DNA from: Tenacibaculum gallaicum
GTDB lineage: Bacteria > Bacteroidota > Bacteroidia > Flavobacteriales > Flavobacteriaceae
Length of the DNA: 64,000 nucleotides
Direction: 5' to 3'
Assembly (NCBI RefSeq): GCF_003387615.1
Contig: NZ_QUNS01000001.1
Coordinates: 1-64,000 of the forward strand
Shown: one piece after another, positions 33,607-41,613 of the stretch
How the letters are laid out: the number at the start of each line of letters is the position of its first letter
How positions within the stretch are numbered: position 1 is the first letter of the stretch
Notes under the pieces: model-generated
Seen by the model: the letters and a program-made list of their open reading frames with translations, nothing else
What the model was told of the DNA's origin: nothing
Databases searched by the model: none
Made by a program: the position numbers and the translations under genes

Positions 33607-33969
33607 ATGAAAAAATACAGCATATTAATTACTTTTTTACTTATTATTTCTGGTAGCATTCTTAATGTTAAAGCCCAAGATAAACACACTGAAAATAAGG
33701 ATATTATTTCCTTAATAGAAAAAAAACGAGCTTATAATAAGCAAAATGGAAGTGGGTATAGAATCCAATTATACAACGGATTAGAAAGACGCGCAAGAAT
33801 CTTACGTAATAGATTTCGAATTGAATATCCTGATGTTTACACAAAGTTAACCTATAAAGCTCCTGAATGGAAAATACAAGTAGGAAATTATAAGACACGC
33901 TTGCATGCCGATAGAGCTCTGAATAAGATTCGTGAAAAGTTTTCAGGTGCAATTGTGGTTCCTATGTAA
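33607..33969 (+). CDS. Secreted SPOR-domain protein
   Basis: This 120-residue protein has a signal peptide (to KAQ, about 24) and one SPOR domain covering most of the rest. YRIQLYNG, WKIQVGNYKTRLHADRALNKI and the final AIVVPM form the two beta-alpha-beta halves. SPOR domains bind denuded septal peptidoglycan, so a periplasmic role in division or cell-wall contact is likely. No other domain is present, unlike FtsN or DedD, so it may act as a free glycan reader. It is single, with its own promoter and a bidirectional terminator. Confidence 0.85.
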   Translation: MKKYSILITFLLIISGSILNVKAQDKHTENKDIISLIEKKRAYNKQNGSGYRIQLYNGLERRARILRNRFRIEYPDVYTKLTYKAPEWKIQVGNYKTRLHADRALNKIREKFSGAIVVPM

Positions 33970-33989
33970 GAAAGCACATTTGTAATAAA

Positions 33990-34023
33990 AAAAGAGTAAT
34001 CGAAAAACGATTACTCTTTTTTT
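33990..34023. terminator. Bidirectional terminator between the SPOR gene and purF
   Basis: AAAAGAGTAATCG pairs with CGATTACTCTTTT around AAAAA, with A and T runs on the two sides. Confidence 0.9.
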
Positions 34024-34044
34024 ATTTAGCAAGCTTACTAGCAA

Positions 34045-35943
34045 TTAATAAGCTCTTTTATCACTTCCTTCGTAAAAATTAATGAATGCTTGATTCACCA
34101 CTCTGTGACCTCCATCTGTAGGATAATCTCCTGTAAAGTACCAATCTCCTAAATTATCTGGACATGCTTTGTGCAAACCTCTTACTGGTTGGAAAATCAC
34201 TTCTACTTCAGCTTTAATTTCGGCTGTTTTTAGCATCTGAGCAATCTTTGCTGAAACTTGTTCATCTGTAAAAGGTGCATAAATTTCTTTTACATAGTTT
34301 ACAACATCTTTGTCTTCGCTATTTTCTTGCTTTTTACATTTTTGATACACTTCATCAATAATATGATATTGATCTGTCTCTTTCAATAATTCTAAAGCTG
34401 CTTTAAACGCTATAAAGTCGTTTATCTTAGCCATATCAATACCATAACAATCTGGATAGCGTATTTGAGGTGCCGAAGAAACCACTACTATTTTCTTAGG
34501 GTTTAATCGGTCTAAAATCTTAATGATACTTTTCTTTAAAGTAGTACCTCTTACTATACTATCATCAATAATCACCAAGTTATCTGTTGGCTTTACCACC
34601 CCGTAAGTCACATCGTAAACATGTGCTACTAAATCATCACGACTACTATCATCAGTAATAAAAGTACGCAACTTAGCATCTTTTATAGCTATTTTTTCGA
34701 AACGTGGTCTTTTTGAAAGAATTTCAATAACTCTGTCTTTTGAAAGCTTTCCTTCACCAGCTAAAATCGCATCTGTCTTTTGTTGATTTAACACATCTTC
34801 AGCAGCTTCCATCATTCCAAAAAATGATGTTTCCGCAGTATTAGGTATGTAAGAAAACACAGAATTTTCGATATCACTATCAATAGATTTTAAAACTTCA
34901 GGAAAAACATACTTCCCTAAATTTTTACGTTCTTCATAAATTGATGCATCGCTTCCTCTTGAAAAATAAATACGTTCAAAAGAACATGCTTTTTTAGGTT
35001 TCTTATCTAAAACAGGAGCCATTGTTGTTTGACCATCTTTCTTAATAATCAACGCATGACCTCTATCTATTTCCTTAATTGTATCAATCGGAACATTAAA
35101 TACCGTTTGAATTACAGGACGTTCCGAAGCCACCACCACTACTTCTTCATCTTCGTAAAAAAATGCTGGACGAATCGCCGAAGGATCGCGTAACACAAAC
35201 GCATCACCATGACCCAATAATCCTGCCATAGCATAACCACCATCCCAGTTTTTAGCAGATCGCTGTAAAATACGTTGAATATCTAAATGTTCTTCAATAA
35301 AAGGAGATGCATCTTTTTTACTAAAACCAGCATCTTTTGCTTTTAAGTATAAATCTGACACTTCAGATTCTAAAAAATGACCTATTTTTTCCATCACAGT
35401 TACTGTATCAGTAAACTCTTTTGGGTGTTGTCCTAAATCAATTAAATCATTTAATAATTGTTTAGAATTTGTCATATTAAAATTCCCTGCAACAATTAAA
35501 CTTTGATGTTTCCAGTTGCTTTGACGTAAGAAAGGATGAACACTCTCTATAGAGTTTTTACCGAATGTACCATAACGAACGTGTCCTAAAAACAAGTTTC
35601 CAAGATATGGTACATTTTCTTCTTGCCATTTCACATCATCAACCTTATCTGGATTTTCTTCAAAAACTCCGTTAATTCTATGGTTAACTTTCCCAAAGAT
35701 GTCTTGAATAGGTTGTGATTGATTGGAACGAACTCTACTAATATATCTTGTCCCAGGCTCTACATTAAATTTTATACTTGCTAATCCAGCACCATCTTGT
35801 CCTCTATTGTGCTGTTTCTCCATTAACAGGTACATTTTATTTACACCATAAAACGCGGTACCATATTTATCTTTATAGTACTGTAATGGTTTCTTTAAGC
35901 GAACCATTGCAATTCCGCATTCGTGTTTAATAGCGTCACTCAT
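34045..35943 (-). CDS. purF: Amidophosphoribosyltransferase
   Basis: This 632-residue enzyme makes 5-phosphoribosylamine from PRPP and glutamine in the first step of purine synthesis. The N-terminal Ntn-type glutaminase begins at Cys9 (HECGIAMV) after a short propeptide to be removed, with HNRGQDGAG and GHVRYGTFG blocks. The PRTase PRPP loop is LVIIDDSIVRGTT (456-468). It is longer than E. coli PurF (505), with insertions around 195-220 and a longer C-terminus. Long forms seem usual in Flavobacteriia from memory. It lies upstream of its own terminator and downstream of pfkB in the same direction. Confidence 0.92.
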   Translation of the reverse strand: MSDAIKHECGIAMVRLKKPLQYYKDKYGTAFYGVNKMYLLMEKQHNRGQDGAGLASIKFNVEPGTRYISRVRSNQSQPIQDIFGKVNHRINGVFEENPDKVDDVKWQEENVPYLGNLFLGHVRYGTFGKNSIESVHPFLRQSNWKHQSLIVAGNFNMTNSKQLLNDLIDLGQHPKEFTDTVTVMEKIGHFLESEVSDLYLKAKDAGFSKKDASPFIEEHLDIQRILQRSAKNWDGGYAMAGLLGHGDAFVLRDPSAIRPAFFYEDEEVVVVASERPVIQTVFNVPIDTIKEIDRGHALIIKKDGQTTMAPVLDKKPKKACSFERIYFSRGSDASIYEERKNLGKYVFPEVLKSIDSDIENSVFSYIPNTAETSFFGMMEAAEDVLNQQKTDAILAGEGKLSKDRVIEILSKRPRFEKIAIKDAKLRTFITDDSSRDDLVAHVYDVTYGVVKPTDNLVIIDDSIVRGTTLKKSIIKILDRLNPKKIVVVSSAPQIRYPDCYGIDMAKINDFIAFKAALELLKETDQYHIIDEVYQKCKKQENSEDKDVVNYVKEIYAPFTDEQVSAKIAQMLKTAEIKAEVEVIFQPVRGLHKACPDNLGDWYFTGDYPTDGGHRVVNQAFINFYEGSDKRAY

Positions 35944-35988
35944 TTAATTTCAAGTATTTAGTTGTGTTGTAGTTTTTGTGTGTTGTAT

Positions 35989-36018
35989 AAAAAAATCCGC
36001 AGCAAAAAGCGCGGATTT
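35989..36018 (-). terminator. Terminator of the PfkB kinase gene
   Basis: AAATCCGC and GCGGATTT pair around a 10-nt loop, and on the minus strand a T-run follows. It separates the kinase gene from purF downstream. Confidence 0.8.
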
Positions 36019-36023
36019 GTATT

Positions 36024-36950
36024 TTACGATAGTGCTATATCAAATTGTGTTAATTCTTTAAAAGCTTGTAAACGCGCTTGTACTTCTTCGCTCGTTAGCT
36101 CTTCCATACGTTGTGTTCCGAATTTTTCAACACAGAACGATGCTAAGTTGGATCCGTAGATAATTGCATTCTTCATGTTTTCGAATGAAATATCTTCTGT
36201 TTTAGCTAAATACCCGCAGAAACCTCCTGCAAAAGTATCTCCTGCCCCTGTTGGGTCAAACACTTCTGCTAATGGCAAAGCTGGTGCAAAGAACATGTTT
36301 CCTTCATTAAATAATAAAGCTCCGTGTTCTCCTTTTTTAATCACTACATATTTCGGCCCCATCTCATGGATTTTCTTAGCAGCATTTACTAATGAATATT
36401 CTCCACTTAGCTGACGTGCTTCTTCATCATTAATCGTAATAACATCTACACGCTTTAGCACTTCGTGTAAATCGTTTAATGCTATATCCATCCAAAAGTT
36501 CATAGTATCTAACACTACTAACTTAGGTCTTTCATTCATTTGATCTAATACAGATGCTTGTGTTAATGGGTGTAAATTTCCTAACATTACAATCGGTGCA
36601 TCTTTAAATCCTTCTGGAACTACTGGTTCAAAATGTTCTAATACATTTAATTCAGTTACTAAAGTATCACGAGAGTTCATATCGTTATGATATTTTCCAC
36701 TCCAAAAGAATGTTTTTCCTTCTTTTACGATTTCTATGCCATTCGTATTGATTCCTTTTTCGTTCATCATATCTAAGTATGATTGTGGAAAATCTCCTCC
36801 GACTACAGAAACCACTCCTGTTTGCACTCCAAATTGTGAAGCTGCTAATCCAACAAATGTTCCTGACCCTCCTAAGATTTTATCAGTTTTTCCAAATGGT
36901 GTTTCTATAGCATCAAACGCTACAGTTCCTACTGCTAATAATTTACTCAT
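36024..36950 (-). CDS. PfkB/ribokinase-family kinase
   Basis: This 308-residue protein has the family signature at its C-terminal part, DPTGAGDTFAGGF (232-244) with the catalytic Asp238 and anion-hole Gly residues. The N-terminal GGSGTFVGLAASQFG sugar-binding block (27-41) is also present. It is a cytoplasmic kinase of a sugar, nucleoside or related alcohol; the substrate cannot be read from sequence. Position before purF suggests, but does not prove, a nucleoside or ribose substrate. The gene is divergent from sufE. Confidence 0.9.
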   Translation of the reverse strand: MSKLLAVGTVAFDAIETPFGKTDKILGGSGTFVGLAASQFGVQTGVVSVVGGDFPQSYLDMMNEKGINTNGIEIVKEGKTFFWSGKYHNDMNSRDTLVTELNVLEHFEPVVPEGFKDAPIVMLGNLHPLTQASVLDQMNERPKLVVLDTMNFWMDIALNDLHEVLKRVDVITINDEEARQLSGEYSLVNAAKKIHEMGPKYVVIKKGEHGALLFNEGNMFFAPALPLAEVFDPTGAGDTFAGGFCGYLAKTEDISFENMKNAIIYGSNLASFCVEKFGTQRMEELTSEEVQARLQAFKELTQFDIALS

Positions 36951-37084
36951 AACTCTACTTAATATTCCTTTACCTAAGGAAATGTATTTGTTTCATTAAG
37001 TCCTCTGTAAATCCCTAAGACTTAAAAATTTACTAATTCTACTCATTAAGGCTTAAACTCTCATGTCAACTGCCTTTTTTGTCG

Positions 37085-37092
37085 TAATTTTG
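37085..37092 (+). promoter_or_regulatory. -7 box (TAATTTTG) of the sufE operon
   Basis: Matches TAnnTTTG, 51 bp upstream of the sufE ATG, in the divergent spacer with the PfkB gene. Confidence 0.5.
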
Positions 37093-37143
37093 CGTCTTTA
37101 ATTAAAAACGGTCTTTTTGACTCTGCAAAAATAGTTTTAAAAA

Positions 37144-37569
37144 ATGACTATCAAAGAAATACAAGAAGAAATTATTGACGAGTTTTCAATGTTTCAAGAC
37201 TGGATGGAGCGTTATGAGTACATTATTGAGCTAGGTAAATCGCTGCCTTTAATAAATGAAACTTACAAATTAGATGAAAACCTGATTAAAGGTTGTCAAT
37301 CGAAAGTATGGTTACATTCTGAATTAAAAGGTGACATCATTGAATTTACTGCCGACAGTGATGCTATATTAACCAAAGGAATTGTGGCGTTATTATTGAG
37401 GGTTTTTTCTGACCAAACACCTAAAGCAATTTTAGAAGCCGATACTAACTTTATTGATGAAATTGGTTTAAAAGAACACTTAAGCCCTACTCGTGCTAAC
37501 GGATTAGTGTCTATGGTAAAGCAAATAAAAATGTATGCAATTGCGCAACAAAGTAAGTTAGCAAATTAA
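37144..37569 (+). CDS. sufE: Cysteine desulfurase partner SufE
   Basis: This 141-residue protein has the sulfur-accepting Cys51 in IKGCQSKVWL. It takes sulfur from the SufS persulfide and passes it to the SufBCD scaffold for Fe-S assembly. The start is set by the ATG preceding MTIKEIQEEI; length fits the family. It forms an operon with a SufT-like gene 13 bp downstream and a DUF2480 gene. Confidence 0.95.
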   Translation: MTIKEIQEEIIDEFSMFQDWMERYEYIIELGKSLPLINETYKLDENLIKGCQSKVWLHSELKGDIIEFTADSDAILTKGIVALLLRVFSDQTPKAILEADTNFIDEIGLKEHLSPTRANGLVSMVKQIKMYAIAQQSKLAN

Positions 37570-37582
37570 AGAAGTAAGAATT

Positions 37583-37903
37583 ATGACTGAAGATAAATTA
37601 GAAGAATTAGGAGATAAAATCGTTCGTGTGTTAAAAACAATTTTCGACCCTGAAATACCTGTTGACATATATGAACTTGGATTAATTTATGATGTTTTTA
37701 TATCAGAAGAGAATGATGCCAAAATATTAATGACATTAACTTCTCCAAATTGTCCTGTTGCTGAAACATTACCTGTTGAAGTAGAAGAAAAAGTAAAAAC
37801 CTTGAAAGAAATTAACAATTGCGAGGTTGAAATTACTTTTGATCCTACTTGGACACAAGACATGATGAGCGAAGAAGCAAAATTAGAGTTAGGGATGCTG
37901 TAA
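37583..37903 (+). CDS. SufT/MIP18 (DUF59) Fe-S maturation protein
   Basis: This 106-residue protein has FDPEIPVDIYELGLIYDV, the DUF59 signature, and the SPNCPVAETLP block whose Cys is conserved and may hold metal or cluster. The C-terminal DPTWTQDMMSEEAKLELGML tail is typical for SufT-type members in Bacteroidota. It follows sufE by 13 bp, which supports a role in Fe-S cluster delivery; paaD-like ring-hydroxylation use is unlikely here. Confidence 0.92.
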   Translation: MTEDKLEELGDKIVRVLKTIFDPEIPVDIYELGLIYDVFISEENDAKILMTLTSPNCPVAETLPVEVEEKVKTLKEINNCEVEITFDPTWTQDMMSEEAKLELGML

Positions 37904-37963
37904 GATTCTTAGTAAAACTACAAAAACACTAAACGCACAACTTTAAATCTTTTCAACAAAAAT

Positions 37964-38476
37964 ATGGCAGACGAAATTATAAATAGAGTTGCAAATAGTA
38001 AACTTACTACAGTAGATCTTGAGGATTTTTACCCTGAAGGTAAACGTATCGTGTTTGATATTAAGGATTGGTTATTTGAAGAATTGATTCTTCGTGAAAA
38101 GGACTTTAGAGAGTCTGTGAAAAATCACAATTGGTCTCAATATCAAAACAGTTATGTTTCTTTAACATGTTCTACTGACGCCATTATTCCTTCTTGGGCT
38201 TATCTTTTATTAACCTCTGAGCTTATCCCCTTCGCCAAAAAGGTTGTTGTTGGTGATTTAACAGTCTTAGAAACTGTAATATTTCAAGAGGTAATTCAAC
38301 AGTTAGACACTTCTGAATATAAAGACAAGCCTATAATAATTAAAGGGTGTGCAAATAAGCCTATACCACCTTCTGCATACACTCTTTTAATTGAAAAAAT
38401 TAAACCCGTAGCTAAAACCATCATGTTTGGCGAAGCTTGTTCAACTGTACCACTTTACAAGAGAAAAAATAATTAG
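37964..38476 (+). CDS. DUF2480 family protein
   Basis: This 170-residue soluble protein starts MADEIINRVANSKLTTVDLE and has a conserved WAYLLL block and a Cys/Pro motif IKGCANKPIPPSAY near 127-140. The family is restricted to Bacteroidota and usually lies beside suf genes. A link to Fe-S metabolism is therefore inferred from position. No catalytic role is known to me. Gap from the SufT-like gene is 60 bp. Confidence 0.85.
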   Translation: MADEIINRVANSKLTTVDLEDFYPEGKRIVFDIKDWLFEELILREKDFRESVKNHNWSQYQNSYVSLTCSTDAIIPSWAYLLLTSELIPFAKKVVVGDLTVLETVIFQEVIQQLDTSEYKDKPIIIKGCANKPIPPSAYTLLIEKIKPVAKTIMFGEACSTVPLYKRKNN

Positions 38477-38505
38477 TCTTATAGAATTCCTCAACTTAAT
38501 TACAA

Positions 38506-39456
38506 ATGAAAAAGCTGTTCTTAATCTTGTTTTCTTGTTACTCTTTTTCTGTAGTTTCTCAAGAAACTAAAAAAGATAGCATATTTACTCTAGGTTTAAT
38601 AAACTCTCCTTTAGATACTAGTTTTGCATCTTATGTATTTAACAAACGAGTATTTGCAGAGCCTTTAGTTAAGAAAAACCCTCCAAAAAAATGGACTGTT
38701 ACAGGAAAATATACTTTTCTTTTCAATCAGTCATCTTTTTCTAATTGGGCAGCTGGTGGAAATAATACCGTTGCTGGAAATATGACACTTGGTTATGATT
38801 TCAATTACAAGAAAAAAAAATGGAACTGGGATAATAAAATTATTTCTGCTTATGGATTAAGTTATGTAGATGGTCAAGGAGTTAGGAAAACAGAAGATCA
38901 ATTTGAATACAACTCCTTATTAGGGTTAAAAACTTCGAAACTTTGGTTTTTTTCATTTTTTAGTAACTTTAAAACGCAGTACACCAAAGGTTATGATTAT
39001 AAACAAGAACCTAAAGTAGCTGTTTCGGATTTCTTTTCTCCTGCATATTGGAGCTTCGGACCTGGTATGTTGTGGAAACGAAATGATGACGCTAGAATAA
39101 ACATCGCTCCCGCAACTGCTCGTTATACTTTTGTTTCTGATCAATTTTCTGGAAAATATGGTGTGGATGAAGGTAAGAATACTAACTTTAGTTTAGGTTT
39201 TAACTTATCTGCTTACTTTAAAAGTGAAATAATGGAAGATGTGACCATGGAAAGTATAGTAGCTATATATTCAGATTATTTAAACAAACCTCAAAATATT
39301 GATATTGATTATCAGCTAAACATCATTGTTAAAATTAATAAAAACCTATCTACAAATCTCAGCTTGCACACCATTATTGACGATGATGCTTCAAGTAGAG
39401 TTCAATTTAAAGAGGTTTTTGGTCTTGGTTTGAATTATATTTTTCATAAAACGTGA
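38506..39456 (+). CDS. DUF3078 outer-membrane beta-barrel protein (1)
   Basis: This 316-residue protein has a signal peptide (MKKLFLILFSCYSFSVVSQ). The DUF3078 barrel starts with FLFNQSSFSNWAAGGNNTVA and continues through alternating aromatic strands to GLNYIFHKT. The N-terminal 45 residues precede the barrel and are absent from the paralogue at 39537. Function unknown; the location is the outer membrane. Confidence 0.87.
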   Translation: MKKLFLILFSCYSFSVVSQETKKDSIFTLGLINSPLDTSFASYVFNKRVFAEPLVKKNPPKKWTVTGKYTFLFNQSSFSNWAAGGNNTVAGNMTLGYDFNYKKKKWNWDNKIISAYGLSYVDGQGVRKTEDQFEYNSLLGLKTSKLWFFSFFSNFKTQYTKGYDYKQEPKVAVSDFFSPAYWSFGPGMLWKRNDDARINIAPATARYTFVSDQFSGKYGVDEGKNTNFSLGFNLSAYFKSEIMEDVTMESIVAIYSDYLNKPQNIDIDYQLNIIVKINKNLSTNLSLHTIIDDDASSRVQFKEVFGLGLNYIFHKT

Positions 39457-39536
39457 CTTTTGTCATAACAACATTGTCTAAACCTTGAGTTAAGCGTACT
39501 TTTACGCCCTCAAAAAATTAATTTAAAACTATTAAA

Positions 39537-40376
39537 ATGAAAAAATTATTAGCTATTGCTGTTTTGTTTGGAACATTAACAGCTAACGCTCAAGAAGAGA
39601 AAAAAGAAGAGCCTAAAGAAGGATGGAAAAAAAGTGGTAACATCTCTTTTCTATTCAATCAATCCGCTTTCAATAATTGGTTAGCTGGTGGTACGAACAA
39701 TATTTCTGGTACTCTTGGCTTAAACTATGATTTTAACTACACAAAAGGTGATTGGACATGGGACAATAAATTGATTGCTTCTTACGGTGTAACAAAATTA
39801 AAAGGAGAATCTCTACAAAAGACAGATGACCGTTTAGAATTAAACTCGTTAGCAGGAAAAAAAGCGGGTGGATACTGGTATTACTCTGCTTTTTTTAACT
39901 TTAAGACTCAGATTTCTTCTACCTATGTTTCTGGTGAACAAACATCTCACTTCTTTTCTCCTGCATACTTTCAACTTGGACCAGGTATGTTATGGAAAAA
40001 ACACGATAATTTAAAAGTAAACATAGCTCCTGCAACCTCTAAGTTAATTTATGTACATAAACATTTGACCGATTTAGGACCTGCTTTTGGAGTTAAGCAA
40101 AATGAAACCACTCGTTATGAAATAGGTGCCTCAATTAACGCTTATTACAAATTAGAGGTAATGAAAAACGTATCTGTAGAGAACATCTTAAACCTTTACA
40201 GTAATTATTTGGAAGATTTTCAAAACGTTGATATTGATTACACCCTTAACGTAGTAATGAAAGTTAACAAATTTTTATCTGCGAACCTTTCAATGCAGAC
40301 AATTTATGATGACAATGCCTTTAAAGGATTCCAAACTAGAGAGGTATTTGGTTTAGGAGTGAATTACGGTTTCTAA
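39537..40376 (+). CDS. DUF3078 outer-membrane beta-barrel protein (2)
   Basis: This 279-residue paralogue of the preceding gene has signal peptide MKKLLAIAVLFGTLTANAQ, an acidic/basic EEKKEEPKEGWKKS linker and FLFNQSAFNNWLAGGTNNIS at the same place. Tandem duplication is clear: shared blocks include FFSPAYxxxGPGMLWK and NIAPAT. It ends with aromatic Phe in GLGVNYGF, the usual barrel-insertion signal. A terminator follows. Confidence 0.88.
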   Translation: MKKLLAIAVLFGTLTANAQEEKKEEPKEGWKKSGNISFLFNQSAFNNWLAGGTNNISGTLGLNYDFNYTKGDWTWDNKLIASYGVTKLKGESLQKTDDRLELNSLAGKKAGGYWYYSAFFNFKTQISSTYVSGEQTSHFFSPAYFQLGPGMLWKKHDNLKVNIAPATSKLIYVHKHLTDLGPAFGVKQNETTRYEIGASINAYYKLEVMKNVSVENILNLYSNYLEDFQNVDIDYTLNVVMKVNKFLSANLSMQTIYDDNAFKGFQTREVFGLGVNYGF

Positions 40377-40394
40377 AAAACAAAACACAGTAGT

Positions 40395-40430
40395 AAAACC
40401 TCAAGAACATGTTCTTGAGGTTTTCTTTTT
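40395..40430 (+). terminator. Terminator of the DUF3078 pair
   Basis: A perfect 30-bp palindrome, AAAACCTCAAGAACA with TGTTCTTGAGGTTTT, followed by C and a T-run. Confidence 0.9.
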
Positions 40431-40458
40431 TATGTATTTTAGCTTAAAAATTTAACGA

Positions 40459-41532
40459 ATGACATTATTAATTGTTTACGCCACATTATCTATATTTTTC
40501 TCTTTTTTATGTTCTATACTAGAAGCTGTTCTGCTAAGTGTTACCCCAACTTTTGTTAACCTTAAAAAGAAAGAAGAAAAAGCTTATGCAAACGATCTTG
40601 AAACGTTAAAAAAAGATGTAGACAAGCCTCTTATTGCTATCTTAACAGTAAACACCATTGCACATACCGTAGGGGCAATATTAGTTGGTGCCCAAGCGAA
40701 GAAAATATTCAATGATGAAGGAAATGGTGTTTTTATTGTTTCTGCTATAATGACAATTTTAATTTTAGTCGCTTCTGAAATTATTCCTAAAACTATTGGT
40801 GCTACTTACTGGAAATCTTTAGCTGGTTTTACAACCAAAGCTTTAAACATACTGATTTTCTTTTGTAAATACACAGGTATTATTTGGTTGTTACAGCTAT
40901 TTACTAAGATGTTTGGGAAAGGAGCACACGGTGAAAGTGTTTTAAGTAGAGAAGACTTCTCTGCCATGACCGATATTGCTGAGCAAGAAGGTGTTTTTCA
41001 TGAAAGTGAAGGTAAAGTAATTAGAAATATGTTAAACTTTAAAGAAGTTCAGGCCAAACACATTATGACACCTCGTACAGTACTTACTACTGCTAATGAA
41101 AACCAAAGCATTGAATCTTTTTTTAATGAAAATAGACCTTTACGTTTCTCCAGAATACCTGTATATGCTGAAAACCCAGATAATATAACCGGATATGTTT
41201 TAAAGGACCAGCTATTACTTTCTTTAGTTGATAATAAAGGAAATGAACCTCTAAAAACAATTAAAAGAGAAATTATTATAGCAAGTAGAGAATTGTCTAT
41301 TCCTAATTTATTTGAAAAACTAATTGAACAAAGAGAACATTTAGCTTTAGTCGTAGATGAATATGGAGCTGTTAGCGGTTTAGTGACTCAAGAAGACGTT
41401 ATAGAAACTCTTTTAGGCTACGAAATAATGGATGAGAGTGATAATGTAGCCAACCTACAAAGCTTAGCTAGAAAAAGCTGGGAACAACGTGCTAAACGAC
41501 TAGGTATTATTAATGATACTGAAAACGAATAG
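40459..41532 (+). CDS. CNNM/CBS-domain membrane protein (CorC/HlyC family)
   Basis: This 357-residue protein has a DUF21/CNNM transmembrane domain (about 1-175, starting LLIVYATLSIFFSFLCSILE) and two CBS domains (about 195-320, with MTPRTVLTT, FSRIPVY and VDEYGAVSGLVTQEDV). It lacks the C-terminal CorC_HlyC domain present in many relatives. Family members act in Mg2+ homeostasis, probably export. The CBS pair is expected to bind adenine nucleotides. It is monocistronic with terminators on both sides. Confidence 0.9.
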   Translation: MTLLIVYATLSIFFSFLCSILEAVLLSVTPTFVNLKKKEEKAYANDLETLKKDVDKPLIAILTVNTIAHTVGAILVGAQAKKIFNDEGNGVFIVSAIMTILILVASEIIPKTIGATYWKSLAGFTTKALNILIFFCKYTGIIWLLQLFTKMFGKGAHGESVLSREDFSAMTDIAEQEGVFHESEGKVIRNMLNFKEVQAKHIMTPRTVLTTANENQSIESFFNENRPLRFSRIPVYAENPDNITGYVLKDQLLLSLVDNKGNEPLKTIKREIIIASRELSIPNLFEKLIEQREHLALVVDEYGAVSGLVTQEDVIETLLGYEIMDESDNVANLQSLARKSWEQRAKRLGIINDTENE

Positions 41533-41556
41533 CAAATTTAAAAAAGTTTGTAAAGC

Positions 41557-41590
41557 AAAAAAGAGGTATGAATAAAATCATACCTCTTTT
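41557..41590. terminator. Bidirectional terminator
   Basis: AAAAAAGAGGTATGA pairs with TCATACCTCTTTTTT around ATAAAA. It serves the CNNM gene and the converging TonB receptor gene. Confidence 0.9.
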
Positions 41591-41613
41591 TTTATTATAT
41601 ATCTTAACTATCT